Virus record (IMG/VR): IMGVR_UViG_3300030047_000392 | Location: 1-20,171 of that record | From: a virus | Strand: one strand, 5' to 3' | DNA: 20,171 nucleotides | In this document: piece after piece, positions 12,250 through 20,171 of the stretch | Position numbering within the stretch: position 1 is the stretch's first letter | Layout: each line of letters begins with the position of its first letter | Notes under the pieces: model-generated | Database searches by the model: none | What the model saw: only the letters and a program-made list of their open reading frames with translations | Told to the model about the DNA's origin: nothing | Program-made: the position numbers and the translations under genes

Positions 12250-12528
12250 ATGCATAATGATTTTCGACCATTTATCGCAGCTAGTGTTACTCCAGTTGTA
12301 GTAGCTAATGCTGGACACAATGTATTTATTCACACTATTTTAGTAGCTAAAGTAACTGTTGGAACAGTAACAGTCGCTAATAAGAATGCAACTCCGGTAA
12401 CTCAGTTTGTATTACCTATCGGAACTGGTTCTGGAACTTATATTTTTGACTCCTTATTTACTGATGGTCTAGTAATTACTAATTCATCTGCTGCTGATGT
12501 TGTTATTTTAAATGGTTACCAATTATAA
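12250..12528 (+). CDS. Small beta-rich structural protein candidate, 92 aa
   Basis: MHNDFRPFIAASVTPVVVAN followed by alternating hydrophobic beta strands (HNVFIHTILVAKVTVGTVTV; FVLPIGTGSGTYIFDSLF; VVILNGYQL). It looks like a single small beta-sandwich, as in decoration or fibre-like virion proteins. Not a membrane protein despite Val/Ala richness, as no segment is long enough without polar residues. No family recognised. It is 14 bases upstream of the next gene. Confidence 0.6.
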   Translation: MHNDFRPFIAASVTPVVVANAGHNVFIHTILVAKVTVGTVTVANKNATPVTQFVLPIGTGSGTYIFDSLFTDGLVITNSSAADVVILNGYQL

Positions 12529-12542
12529 TTAAATAGAAAAGT

Positions 12543-13754
12543 ATGAGTTTTCAAATTTCTGAAGCCCGCGGGGAATTAGAGGCCATGTTACATGGAACAT
12601 CTTTAGCACAAGTTGTCAATATAAATGGAATTTTTAATCGTGCTGCTAGACAATTACTATTAGATTTAGATCCTCAGGAAACAAAAAGAACTGCAGCGAT
12701 GGAGAGTCCTATTTATTATCAGATATTCGATTATAATATTCCTAGTGATATCAAAGGTAATAAAGTTATTGATTTAATCCCTGTTCAACAAAAATATAAA
12801 AGAGATATTATTTATAGTACTTATAATCAGAATTTTGATGTAAATAAACTTTCTTCTCCAACTAACGAACTTAGTATTATTAGTGATACCGGAAATAAAT
12901 ATCTTAGAGTAAATTATAATAATAAGAGTTTAACTTCGGTATTAGACCAGGTTACTGGTTTAAATAATAATGGTCTTTGGGTTACAAGCGGTACAGCCAC
13001 AAATTTAATGGCTAATAACCAAACTACTAATAGTGGTTTACCTACTGTTTCGTTTGATTCTGCAACTGGTACAGCTATTTTGACTAATAGTACTTTAGGT
13101 AAGCAAGATTTATCTGGTCATTTTGACCAAGGTTCTACTTTCTTTCAGTTATATTTACCAAATTCATCTTTATTTACTTCAGTATCAATTAAAATTGGGT
13201 CATCTAATGGTAATTATTATGAATCAGCACCACTAACAACACAGTTTAATAATTTCGCGGTTATTGATGGTTATAATCAATTTGGTGTTACTTTTGATGA
13301 TATGACTAAGATTGGTAATCCTGATTTGACATCTATTAATTATGTTCAGTTAAATATCGTATTTAATGCTCCTGCTTACAATGTTTCTTTTATGCAAATA
13401 CAGAATAGTTTAGGATTCTTATTCAATCTTGAATACTATTCTAAATATTTATTCTGTGATGGTATTAGCGGCGCTTGGCAAGAAAAAGTAACAGATGATT
13501 CTAATTTAATTAATCTTGATACTGAAAGCTTTAATATATTCTTATATCAGGCGGCTTTCTTATGTGTTCAACAGGCTTTAGGTCAAGATGCTGGTTATGA
13601 TACTAATGTTTTTCTTGATAAATATAATGGAGCTTTAGCAAGATATAAGAGGATGTACAAAAGTGAGTTGCAAAAAGTACAACAACCATATTATACAAGA
13701 ACATTTAATAAATATAATCAGTGGTTAGATTCAGGAAACAATAATTCATTCTAA
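12543..13754 (+). CDS. Virion structural protein, connector/adaptor-like, 403 aa
   Basis: The N-terminal helical part (about 1-50: EARGELEAMLHGTSLAQVVN, then IFNRAARQLLLDLDPQETKR) followed by SPIYYQIFDYNIPSDIKGNK is a pattern I associate with proteins encoded after the capsid genes in podovirus-like and related phages. The middle (about 115-290) is beta-rich with Thr/Asn/Ser, and the C-terminus has helices FLCVQQALGQDAGYD and NGALARYKRMYKSELQKVQQ. A head-tail adaptor or tail-neck protein is the best inference from place and architecture; no catalytic motif. The stop is 1 base before the next ATG. Confidence 0.5.
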   Translation: MSFQISEARGELEAMLHGTSLAQVVNINGIFNRAARQLLLDLDPQETKRTAAMESPIYYQIFDYNIPSDIKGNKVIDLIPVQQKYKRDIIYSTYNQNFDVNKLSSPTNELSIISDTGNKYLRVNYNNKSLTSVLDQVTGLNNNGLWVTSGTATNLMANNQTTNSGLPTVSFDSATGTAILTNSTLGKQDLSGHFDQGSTFFQLYLPNSSLFTSVSIKIGSSNGNYYESAPLTTQFNNFAVIDGYNQFGVTFDDMTKIGNPDLTSINYVQLNIVFNAPAYNVSFMQIQNSLGFLFNLEYYSKYLFCDGISGAWQEKVTDDSNLINLDTESFNIFLYQAAFLCVQQALGQDAGYDTNVFLDKYNGALARYKRMYKSELQKVQQPYYTRTFNKYNQWLDSGNNNSF

Positions 13755-13755
13755 T

Positions 13756-15636
13756 ATGGAAAAGAAATTGACAACTGATGTAAGAACTCAAAATAATTTC
13801 AACGGTGTTGATACTAAATCTACTTTCACAACAGTTGATAAGTTTTTAGGTTATCGTTCTCGTGAAGATAAAACAATGTTACCTGGTGGTTACATGATTT
13901 ATCCTTCACAAAATGTTCTAATAGATATAACCGGAAGACTTAAAAATAGACCTGGGTATACTTTATATGGCGCATCGGACATGACTATTACTCCTATTTA
14001 TGCTTACCACGATTGGGAGGAGCATAAAAATGGCTTAATTAATCTTCGCGCTTATTCAGGTAATTTACAATTTGACTATAATGGAACTTGGGTTACTATA
14101 AAGGATAGTTTAGGACTTAATCATATTCGCTTTACTAATTATTGGAATAACGGTGAAGTAGAAAATGTCTTGTTGTTCGTTGATGGATCTTCTAATGTTT
14201 ATGAATGGAACGGTGCTACTACCACTGTATTATCTATTACAGCAAATACAATAACTAAATCTGGAACAACTACTTGGGCCGAGGATGGTTTTTACGTAAC
14301 TGGTAATAAGAAAATAATGATTCGCGGCGTTGAATATACTTATACTGGCGGAGAATCAACAACTACTTTAACCGGTGTTACTCCTGATCCAACCGCTCAG
14401 AGTATTAATACCCCTATTGTTGGTGATTTAGTATTTCAATCAGTTATAACGACTGCTAATTCTTCTATGACAGCTTTACCAGTCACATTTATTAACGATT
14501 TTATATCTGTTCTTGGAAATCAGGTTTATTACGGTTCTTTAGCTTCAAATAACATTTACGTTTCCAAACAGAATAACTATAAGGATTGTTCATTCACCAC
14601 TCCAGTTCGTGTAGTTGGCGAAGGAGCTTTAATAACATTACGCTCTCTTTGTTCTGGTTTTGTTGTTCAGGAAGATACAATGTATATTGCTGGCGGAAAA
14701 TCTCAGTGGTACACAGTTAAAAAAACTTTAAGTTCTGACAATTCTAAGGAAGTTTTTGATATTATTCCACTTAAAACATCACCTAAACAAGGTCCACTTT
14801 CTCAAGAAGGAATAAATCATGATAGAGATAGCGTTGTATTTTTGAGTAACGAGACAAGGCTCGTTACTTTAGGAAGAACTTTAAATATCTTTGGCACTCC
14901 AATGATGACTGATTATTCATATCCAATTGCTAAAGATTTTGATATGTTTGATTTTACTGATGCTTCGGTTAAATTCTGGAAATCAAAACTTTATATTGCT
15001 ATTCCTCGCGAATCTAAATGGTATATTTTTAATCAAACAGACCCAAACAACATGTTTTGGGAAGCTCCACAGACTGGTGCGTTCTCTGGATTTATGATCG
15101 ATAACAATGGTGATTTATATGCTCATGGGTACTCTACACCAGAAACCTATAAATTATTTAATGGTGGTTCTGATAACTCCCATCATATATTAAGCCGAGC
15201 AAAATTTGCTTATATTTCTTATGGAAATCGTGGCTTATCGGATTACTTCTCTCAATATTGGATGGAAGGTTATATCTCTCCTAACACTAAATTAAAAACT
15301 ATATATAATTTAGATTTAGATGGATGTTCATCGCAAGTATCTGGAATATTAAGCGGTGATAATTCTAAGGTGGTATGTTTAATAAAAGATAGAGCATCTC
15401 TAGGAAAAGTATCACTTGGTAAAAATCCACTTGGTAGTCAAGTATTAACAACTAATCCAGATGATGTTCCTCCATATTTCAACGCCGTGATGGTTACCCC
15501 TAAAAATGATTTCTGGAAATTCTCTGCTGAATTTGAAAGTTATGGGGTAGATTTTAATTGGCAACTTATTTCATTTGGCCCATTAGTAACAGCCACGATG
15601 TTCGGAAATAATTCGATTTCGATACCACTAGCATAA
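13756..15636 (+). CDS. Large beta-rich tail/nozzle or DNA-stabilisation-like protein, 626 aa
   Basis: Nearly all beta structure with repeated blocks of the kind GGYMIYPSQNVLIDITGRLK, NVLLFVDGSSNVYEWNG, VTFINDFISVLGNQVYYGSL, KFWKSKLYIAIPRESKWYIF and FSGFMIDNNGDLYAHGYS, suggesting a beta-propeller. A short repeated ASLGKVSLGKNPLGSQ lies near residues 545-560. P22 gp10-like stabilisation and T7 gp12-like nozzle proteins share size and placement after the adaptor, so this is a plausible tail-hub component. No enzymatic motif. The second half lacks obvious coiled coils. Confidence 0.5.
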   Translation: MEKKLTTDVRTQNNFNGVDTKSTFTTVDKFLGYRSREDKTMLPGGYMIYPSQNVLIDITGRLKNRPGYTLYGASDMTITPIYAYHDWEEHKNGLINLRAYSGNLQFDYNGTWVTIKDSLGLNHIRFTNYWNNGEVENVLLFVDGSSNVYEWNGATTTVLSITANTITKSGTTTWAEDGFYVTGNKKIMIRGVEYTYTGGESTTTLTGVTPDPTAQSINTPIVGDLVFQSVITTANSSMTALPVTFINDFISVLGNQVYYGSLASNNIYVSKQNNYKDCSFTTPVRVVGEGALITLRSLCSGFVVQEDTMYIAGGKSQWYTVKKTLSSDNSKEVFDIIPLKTSPKQGPLSQEGINHDRDSVVFLSNETRLVTLGRTLNIFGTPMMTDYSYPIAKDFDMFDFTDASVKFWKSKLYIAIPRESKWYIFNQTDPNNMFWEAPQTGAFSGFMIDNNGDLYAHGYSTPETYKLFNGGSDNSHHILSRAKFAYISYGNRGLSDYFSQYWMEGYISPNTKLKTIYNLDLDGCSSQVSGILSGDNSKVVCLIKDRASLGKVSLGKNPLGSQVLTTNPDDVPPYFNAVMVTPKNDFWKFSAEFESYGVDFNWQLISFGPLVTATMFGNNSISIPLA

Positions 15637-15663
15637 TAATTAATTACTTTGAATATAAAATTT

Positions 15664-17262
15664 ATGGCGAATAATTTCAAACAGCTCCAAGCACAGAACT
15701 TCACCCTAGCCGGTGCTGGTTCTTCAATCGGAGACACATCACTCATCCTGTCTTCAATGTTAACAATTGATGGTATTCAAATTACAATGACAGATATCGG
15801 CAGTAAAGGTTATTTTACAGCTGATCCTGGTAACGGTTCTCAAGAAGAAGCTGGAACTTTTACTGGAATCACTCAAAATGTAAATGGAACCGCCACTTTA
15901 ACTGGTGTTAGTCACCAAATGTTTGAAGACCCTTACACTGAAACTTCTGGTATGACTAAATCTCATACTGGTGGTGTATCTTTAGTATTATCAAATACCG
16001 CTGGTTTTTATCAGAACTTTTTAAGACTTAATGATTCTAATACAGTATCAGATGTTTTAATTTTTACTAACCCAAATTATCCACAAATGGATGTGGCAAC
16101 TCCATTTCCTACTTTAGGAGTGCAATTGGCCACCAAAGCCTACGTTGATTCCGTAGCTATCGCTGGTTCCCCAAAGGCCACTGATACTGTTTATGGTATC
16201 TCTAAATTATCAGTTGCTGCAGTATCTCCTACTGACCCTATTGTAGTCGGAACTAATGATGGAAGAGTTCCAACTCAAAATGAGAATGATGCTTTAGTCG
16301 GAACATCGGGAACCGCCGTATCGTCTAGCAATAAATTAGTTGATAATGCAGATACTATAGGAACTGGTAAAGTTTTAAGACAGGGGACAAGTATAAAATT
16401 CGGAGGATCTGGTTCTGATGGATCTTTATCTATCTCCTCCGGTGTTACTAATATTGACCTGGGTAATGCATCAGTTGTCACTAAAAATTATACATCAATT
16501 TCTATTACTGGAACCGCATCAGTAACTTTTACTAATCCTAATGTTAATGGAACTATCGTTATATTTAAAAGTCAAGGAAATGTAGATATAACATCATCAG
16601 CTAATCCGACTATAGATTTAAGAAATATTGGTGCAACTGGATCCCAAAATGGTAATACTTTTATAGAACAAACAAAAACTGGTTCAAGTGGAGGAACTCC
16701 TTCCGGTGGAATTGGAGGAATTGCTCTTTTTAGATTAAAAAGTATTTCTGGAAAATATATCCCAATTGCTTGTGGTGCGGGTGGATTAGCAGGGACATCT
16801 GCTTCTGGTGGTATGGGGGGAGGGGCTTTATATATTGAATGTGGAGGTTTTTTAAATTTTGGAGCATCATCAGTTATTAATGCTGCTGGTGCAAATGGAA
16901 ATAATAGTGCTTCTAATGCTGGATCAGGTGGTGGGGCCGGAGGATCAGTAATTATAATTTATAACTCATTAACTACTAACTCAGGAACAATAACTTTAAC
17001 AGGTGGAAATGGTGGAAATGGTGGAAATGGTGGGGGTGGAAATGGAGGAAGCGGAGGTGGAGCAAATAGAGTTTCTGGTGGAAATGGTGGAAGTGGTGGA
17101 AGTGGTGGAAGTAGCGGGCTCGTTGGTAATACTGGATTAACAGATGACGGAACCGGTGGAACTGGTGGAACTGGTGGAAGTGGTTCGGGAAATAATGGTG
17201 GAGGTGGTGGTGGTGGAGCAGGCGGCTGGAAATTAATAACACAGAATATAGAATTTGCTTAA
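15664..17262 (+). CDS. Tail fibre / adhesin with glycine-rich C-terminal domain
   Basis: I start at ATG 15664 (MANNFKQLQAQNFTLAGAGS); a TTG at 15649 is less likely. 532 aa. The N-terminal part (1-130) is probably the virion-anchoring domain (YFTADPGNGSQEEAGTFTGI, HTGGVSLVLSNTAGFYQNF). A helical linker follows with LATKAYVDSV (155-164) and PTDPIVVGTNDGRVPTQNEN. Residues about 250-440 have beta-solenoid-like repeats, and about 447-521 are dominated by Gly (GG-N, GG-S, GG-T units), ending in WKLITQNIEFA. Glycine-rich tips are known in some phage receptor-binding proteins such as S16 gp38, so this is a candidate host-recognition protein. DNA carries tandem GGTGGAAAT (17002-17028). Confidence 0.75.
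   Translation: MANNFKQLQAQNFTLAGAGSSIGDTSLILSSMLTIDGIQITMTDIGSKGYFTADPGNGSQEEAGTFTGITQNVNGTATLTGVSHQMFEDPYTETSGMTKSHTGGVSLVLSNTAGFYQNFLRLNDSNTVSDVLIFTNPNYPQMDVATPFPTLGVQLATKAYVDSVAIAGSPKATDTVYGISKLSVAAVSPTDPIVVGTNDGRVPTQNENDALVGTSGTAVSSSNKLVDNADTIGTGKVLRQGTSIKFGGSGSDGSLSISSGVTNIDLGNASVVTKNYTSISITGTASVTFTNPNVNGTIVIFKSQGNVDITSSANPTIDLRNIGATGSQNGNTFIEQTKTGSSGGTPSGGIGGIALFRLKSISGKYIPIACGAGGLAGTSASGGMGGGALYIECGGFLNFGASSVINAAGANGNNSASNAGSGGGAGGSVIIIYNSLTTNSGTITLTGGNGGNGGNGGGGNGGSGGGANRVSGGNGGSGGSGGSSGLVGNTGLTDDGTGGTGGTGGSGSGNNGGGGGGGAGGWKLITQNIEFA
17002..17028 (+). repeat. Tandem 9-bp repeat GGTGGAAAT x3 in the fibre gene
   Basis: Three exact in-frame copies coding Gly-Gly-Asn, followed by degenerate relatives to about 17215 (GGTGGAAGT, GGTGGAACT). 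Slippage could change the number of glycine units without a frameshift, which would vary the tip domain. Confidence 0.6.
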
Positions 17263-17277
17263 TTATAATATATAAAT

Positions 17278-17730
17278 ATGTCCCCAAAACAATATCCAGT
17301 GATTGATGCGCAGAGTGCCATTAAAAATCACAACAAACAAATGGAAGGAATGAAGTCTATCGAGGCTCGCATGAATCCTATTAAGTTGGAAGAATTGCCA
17401 CCTACTGAAGGTGAAGCTACTTTAGATGATTACTTGGCTGCCAATGGTATGCCTAATTCTTTCTCTATTAAAGCATCACTAGCGGCTAAAGTTGGTATAT
17501 CTAATTATTCAGGAACTCCGGCTCAAGATAAGATGATTATGAAAGCTCTTGATATGATGAATACTAAAGAAACAGAGAAAGGTAATATGGACAATGAAAA
17601 TAAGAATAAGGATCGAGAATTTGGATTGAAAGAGAAAGAATTGTCACTCAAGGAAAAAGAAATAGAAGGTAAAAAGATGCCAGATGCATCATCTATCGCA
17701 GACCAATTAATGTCAAAGTTTAATCAATAA
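17278..17730 (+). CDS. Hypothetical virion-associated protein with coiled coil, 150 aa
   Basis: MSPKQYPVIDAQSAIKNHNK at the start, a middle region with DDYLAANGMPNSFSIKASLA, and a C-terminal coiled coil with a seven-residue repeat (GLKEKEL, SLKEKEI; about 116-131). The latter half is highly charged. No domain recognised. It lies between the fibre and the next long protein, 9 bases upstream of the latter; it could be a fibre chaperone, an internal protein or an assembly factor. Confidence 0.6.
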   Translation: MSPKQYPVIDAQSAIKNHNKQMEGMKSIEARMNPIKLEELPPTEGEATLDDYLAANGMPNSFSIKASLAAKVGISNYSGTPAQDKMIMKALDMMNTKETEKGNMDNENKNKDREFGLKEKELSLKEKEIEGKKMPDASSIADQLMSKFNQ

Positions 17731-17739
17731 TTTAAAAAT

Positions 17740-19461
17740 ATGCCAAACATAGGAGATGCTCCAGTAGCACCATTAATCAATCCAACGGGTGCTAATGTCG
17801 GAAATATATTTGCTGGTACACCGGCTGTTGGTAGCGCTATTACTGCTACTAGTTTGCCAACATCTGGCAGTATTAACTTAAATCCACCAACCACAATTCA
17901 ACCTGGGGCTACTCTTCCTATTCCACAAGCTCCTGCATCTTCAGTTCCAGTAGCAACTAATAATCCTGCTCCAGTTACAAATAAATCGGTTGCTGCACCA
18001 GTATCTACTAAGTCCATCTATCGTATTGGTGGTGACATTTATGATGCGCAAACTCAGCAGAAAATTGCTAATCCAGATGTCTTAGCTAAAGATTATGCTA
18101 GTGCTAAAGAAGTCGCTGCACCAACTACTACTACACCAACTGTAACTCCTGTTGTAACCACACCAACTGCAAGTGAACAATCTGGTATTTCTGGTTATGA
18201 TGCTGCGTTAAAAGCAGAAGCAGCTAATAAAATTGAAACTGATAAACAGACCGCCGTTGATAAAGCAACAAAGATTTCCAATCTATTAAGTCAAGGTTAC
18301 GGTGATGTTAATACTATCGCCGCTAATACTGGAATGACCGTTGATGAAGTTAATAATCTTATTAGTTCTGACGAAAGTTTGTCATATAAACTAGGTATTA
18401 ATAAAAATAGTGATCAACAGGACCAAGCTTATAAAGATTACAAAGCATCAATTGATTCTATTACTAACGGAACTTTTGCTCTCACTCCTTCAGAGCAGGC
18501 TGATATTAATGCTATTCAGGCAAGTTTTGATAAATTAAGAACTCAACAATTAGTAGCTAATCAAAATTACGAAGGAGCTGTACAAACCGGTGAAATTCGT
18601 TCAGGCCGTCAAGAGTTTATGAATCAGATTTCTTCTGGTATTTTTAAACAAGCGGTTGATGATGGTGTTACAAAAATAGCTGATATTGAATCAAAAGCTT
18701 CAGCTGCTATTCGTGCTTATAAAGATGCAGTTGAGTCTAAAAATTATAAGGCTGCTAACGATCAATTTACTGCTGTATCAAAATATATGGCTGATAAATC
18801 TGATGCTATCAAAGAATTACATACCGCAACTATGGAAGAATATCAGAGACAGAACGATTTAATTAAATCATCAAATGATTCTATCACTGCCGCTTTAAAT
18901 CAAAAGAAATTATCACAAGATATAGCTACTTCAACTATCGAAGGTTTAACTCCAGCTTTAGCCGGTGCTAGTGATGAGGTTATTCAAGACCTTGCTAAAT
19001 ACTACGGTATCGATCCTAATATCTTAACTGGGTCAGTTATTGGTGAGTCACAGAAGTTTGAAAAAGACATGATTGCTAAAGGATACAGAACTATTAATCC
19101 TGCTGATGTTGATAAAATGAGAGCCACTGGAGCTGATGTTGTAACTTATAGTGGTCGTGCTTATATGAAGGAACCAGAGCTTAAATCATTTACAAATAAA
19201 GGGAATATAGATTTCTATAAAGGAACTACTAAAGTTGGCACATCTGCATTAACAGGTGGTGGTCCATCAGTTGGAGCAAGTAGTGACGCTAAAGAATTAA
19301 AAGCATTTAATGATGATGTTGCTTCTATTCAAGAAAAAGCTGCTGCCGGAACTTATACTACCGATGCTGCTCGTAAAATGTTGTGGCAAAGATATGGAGC
19401 TAGTCCAACTAGACCAACAGGTTTAACTAATGCCGATATTTCAATAATAATTCCAGACTAA
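17740..19461 (+). CDS. Long Ala/Thr-rich helical protein, possible internal virion protein, 573 aa
   Basis: The N-terminal about 150 residues are Pro/Thr/Ala/Val-rich and low-complexity (GAPVAPLINPTGANVG-like), followed by long helices from about 160 to 400 (GYDAALKAEAANKIETDKQT; AYKDYKASIDSITNG; EFMNQISSGIFKQAVDDGVT; SAAIRAYKDAVESKNYKAAN), consistent with an extended coiled-coil protein. The C-terminal part is mixed. No catalytic motif or signal peptide is seen. In podovirus-like phages, genes after the tail/fibre block often encode internal or ejection proteins, so that role is inferred. It ends one base before the next start. Confidence 0.55.
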   Translation: MPNIGDAPVAPLINPTGANVGNIFAGTPAVGSAITATSLPTSGSINLNPPTTIQPGATLPIPQAPASSVPVATNNPAPVTNKSVAAPVSTKSIYRIGGDIYDAQTQQKIANPDVLAKDYASAKEVAAPTTTTPTVTPVVTTPTASEQSGISGYDAALKAEAANKIETDKQTAVDKATKISNLLSQGYGDVNTIAANTGMTVDEVNNLISSDESLSYKLGINKNSDQQDQAYKDYKASIDSITNGTFALTPSEQADINAIQASFDKLRTQQLVANQNYEGAVQTGEIRSGRQEFMNQISSGIFKQAVDDGVTKIADIESKASAAIRAYKDAVESKNYKAANDQFTAVSKYMADKSDAIKELHTATMEEYQRQNDLIKSSNDSITAALNQKKLSQDIATSTIEGLTPALAGASDEVIQDLAKYYGIDPNILTGSVIGESQKFEKDMIAKGYRTINPADVDKMRATGADVVTYSGRAYMKEPELKSFTNKGNIDFYKGTTKVGTSALTGGGPSVGASSDAKELKAFNDDVASIQEKAAAGTYTTDAARKMLWQRYGASPTRPTGLTNADISIIIPD

Positions 19462-19462
19462 A

Positions 19463-20171
19463 ATGGCTATAAATTATCGATCTATAGTAACTGGTGGCAC
19501 CGGTGCTGTAGATTATCACAAAGTTATTTCTGGTGTTGCTTCCCCTAAAGTTTATACTCCCGAAGTTCCTACTCCACCAACTCCTCCTGCGCCAGAACAG
19601 CCAAAGAATATTTTTCAAAAGACAGGTGATATTGTTAAGGATTTTGGCGTTGGTTTAGCTAAACCTTTTGTTAAAAGTTATGAACTTTTATCGCAAGCTG
19701 CTCCAGTTTATGGTGCGGTGCTTAAAGGTGGCGCACAAATGCTAACTGGCAATAAACAAGGCGGTATAAATACTATTACTGAAGCTGCTAAAAAATCAGA
19801 AGTAGAACGTGTTAATCCTATTCAATTTGGTGGTCAAAATATAGAACGTATTAAAACACCAAAAGAAGCAGTTGGTACTGCTCTAGAAATAGCTTCTTAC
19901 GGAGTTGGTGGTGGAGAAGCTTTAGCTGCTAAAAACATCATTAAACAAACACTTGCCGAAGGATTGAAAGTTGGAGCTACTCAAGTTTCTAAAAGATTAG
20001 CAGTTGGTGGAACTGGCATGGCATTATATGGAGTTGGAACAGCTATGCAAGAAAATAAGAGTGCTAAAGATATAGCAATTGCTGCCGCTAAAAACTTTGG
20101 TATTGGTGCCGCTTTTGAAGTTGGTATGTTAGGTCTTGGTGCTAGTGGAGCTTTGATGGCACGTAAATTTG
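19463..20171 (+). CDS. Partial Ala/Gly-rich protein, possible ejection protein (cut by window end)
   Basis: Open from ATG 19463 to the window edge (236 codons, no stop). Starts MAINYRSIVTGGTGAVDYHK, then a Pro-rich linker (PEVPTPPTPPAPEQPK, about 35-50), then helices rich in Ala/Gly/Val (FVKSYELLSQAAPVYGAVLK; AVGTALEIASYGVGGGEALA; LAVGGTGMALYGVGTAMQE; FGIGAAFEVGMLGLGASGAL). These segments look amphipathic to hydrophobic, which is expected of proteins that enter the host membrane during DNA injection. The start is A-rich without Shine-Dalgarno. The true length and any enzymatic domain lie outside the window. Confidence 0.55.
   Translation, partial: MAINYRSIVTGGTGAVDYHKVISGVASPKVYTPEVPTPPTPPAPEQPKNIFQKTGDIVKDFGVGLAKPFVKSYELLSQAAPVYGAVLKGGAQMLTGNKQGGINTITEAAKKSEVERVNPIQFGGQNIERIKTPKEAVGTALEIASYGVGGGEALAAKNIIKQTLAEGLKVGATQVSKRLAVGGTGMALYGVGTAMQENKSAKDIAIAAAKNFGIGAAFEVGMLGLGASGALMARKF

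Noticed and set aside
16976-17287. Histidine-rich leftward ORF
   Set aside because: It is the antisense of the Gly-rich fibre repeats (GGN/GGT codons read as His/Phe/Leu) and not a gene.
5165-19461. Recoded genome (TGA as Trp or Gly)
   Set aside because: TGA is the natural end of terS, terL and the intron endonuclease, and Trp is coded by TGG throughout.

Overview
This window looks like part of a double-stranded DNA tailed phage, or a prophage or metagenomic phage contig, with an AT-rich genome. The rightward cluster has the order small accessory genes, terminase small and large subunits, portal, small head genes, scaffold-like protein, decoration-like protein, major capsid protein (MCP), connector/nozzle-like proteins, glycine-rich fibre, and long Ala/Gly-rich virion proteins. 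No tape measure, tail tube or sheath gene is visible. Together with a P22-sized portal (675 aa) this favours a podovirus-like virion, by inference. TGA ends several genes (the terminase subunits and the intron endonuclease), so the standard bacterial code applies. Almost no gene has a Shine-Dalgarno sequence; starts sit behind A/T-rich leaders, often ending AAATATG. The promoters are nevertheless consensus sigma-70 types with extended -10 boxes. The host cannot be named from this.

Layout. Positions 1-131 are non-coding and hairpin-rich. Positions 132-1048 hold four small leftward genes, probably one operon, fired from a promoter at 1140-1168. Positions 1177-1462 form an origin-like control region: two perfect DnaA boxes flank nested 16-bp inverted repeats and short direct repeats. 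A free-standing HNH homing endonuclease follows (1696-2205) with its own consensus promoter. A third DnaA box abuts the main rightward promoter (2426-2467). Behind that promoter lie a structured leader (2489-2615), three small genes, and the packaging and structural genes up to the right edge, where the last gene is cut.

The most notable content is in the capsid region. The MCP gene is split by two group I introns. I could place both splice sites by finding the guide-sequence pairing (P1, with U.G at the cleavage site), the pseudoknot core (P3, P4, P7), the terminal G of each intron, and a reading frame that is restored only with these junctions. Exons 9716-9759, 10032-10284 and 11237-11857 join into a 305-residue protein. 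Intron 1 (272 nt) has no ORF. Intron 2 (952 nt) carries an endonuclease VII-like homing endonuclease with its own promoter. The introns share a 19-nt identical segment and a conserved loop, so they are related.

How the parts work together: the terminase pair and portal package DNA; the scaffold-like and capsid proteins build the head; the connector, nozzle and fibre proteins finish the particle and bind the host; the last Ala/Gly-rich proteins are candidates for internal or ejection proteins. The putative origin between divergent transcription units may link host DnaA to phage replication and perhaps to expression of the rightward operon.
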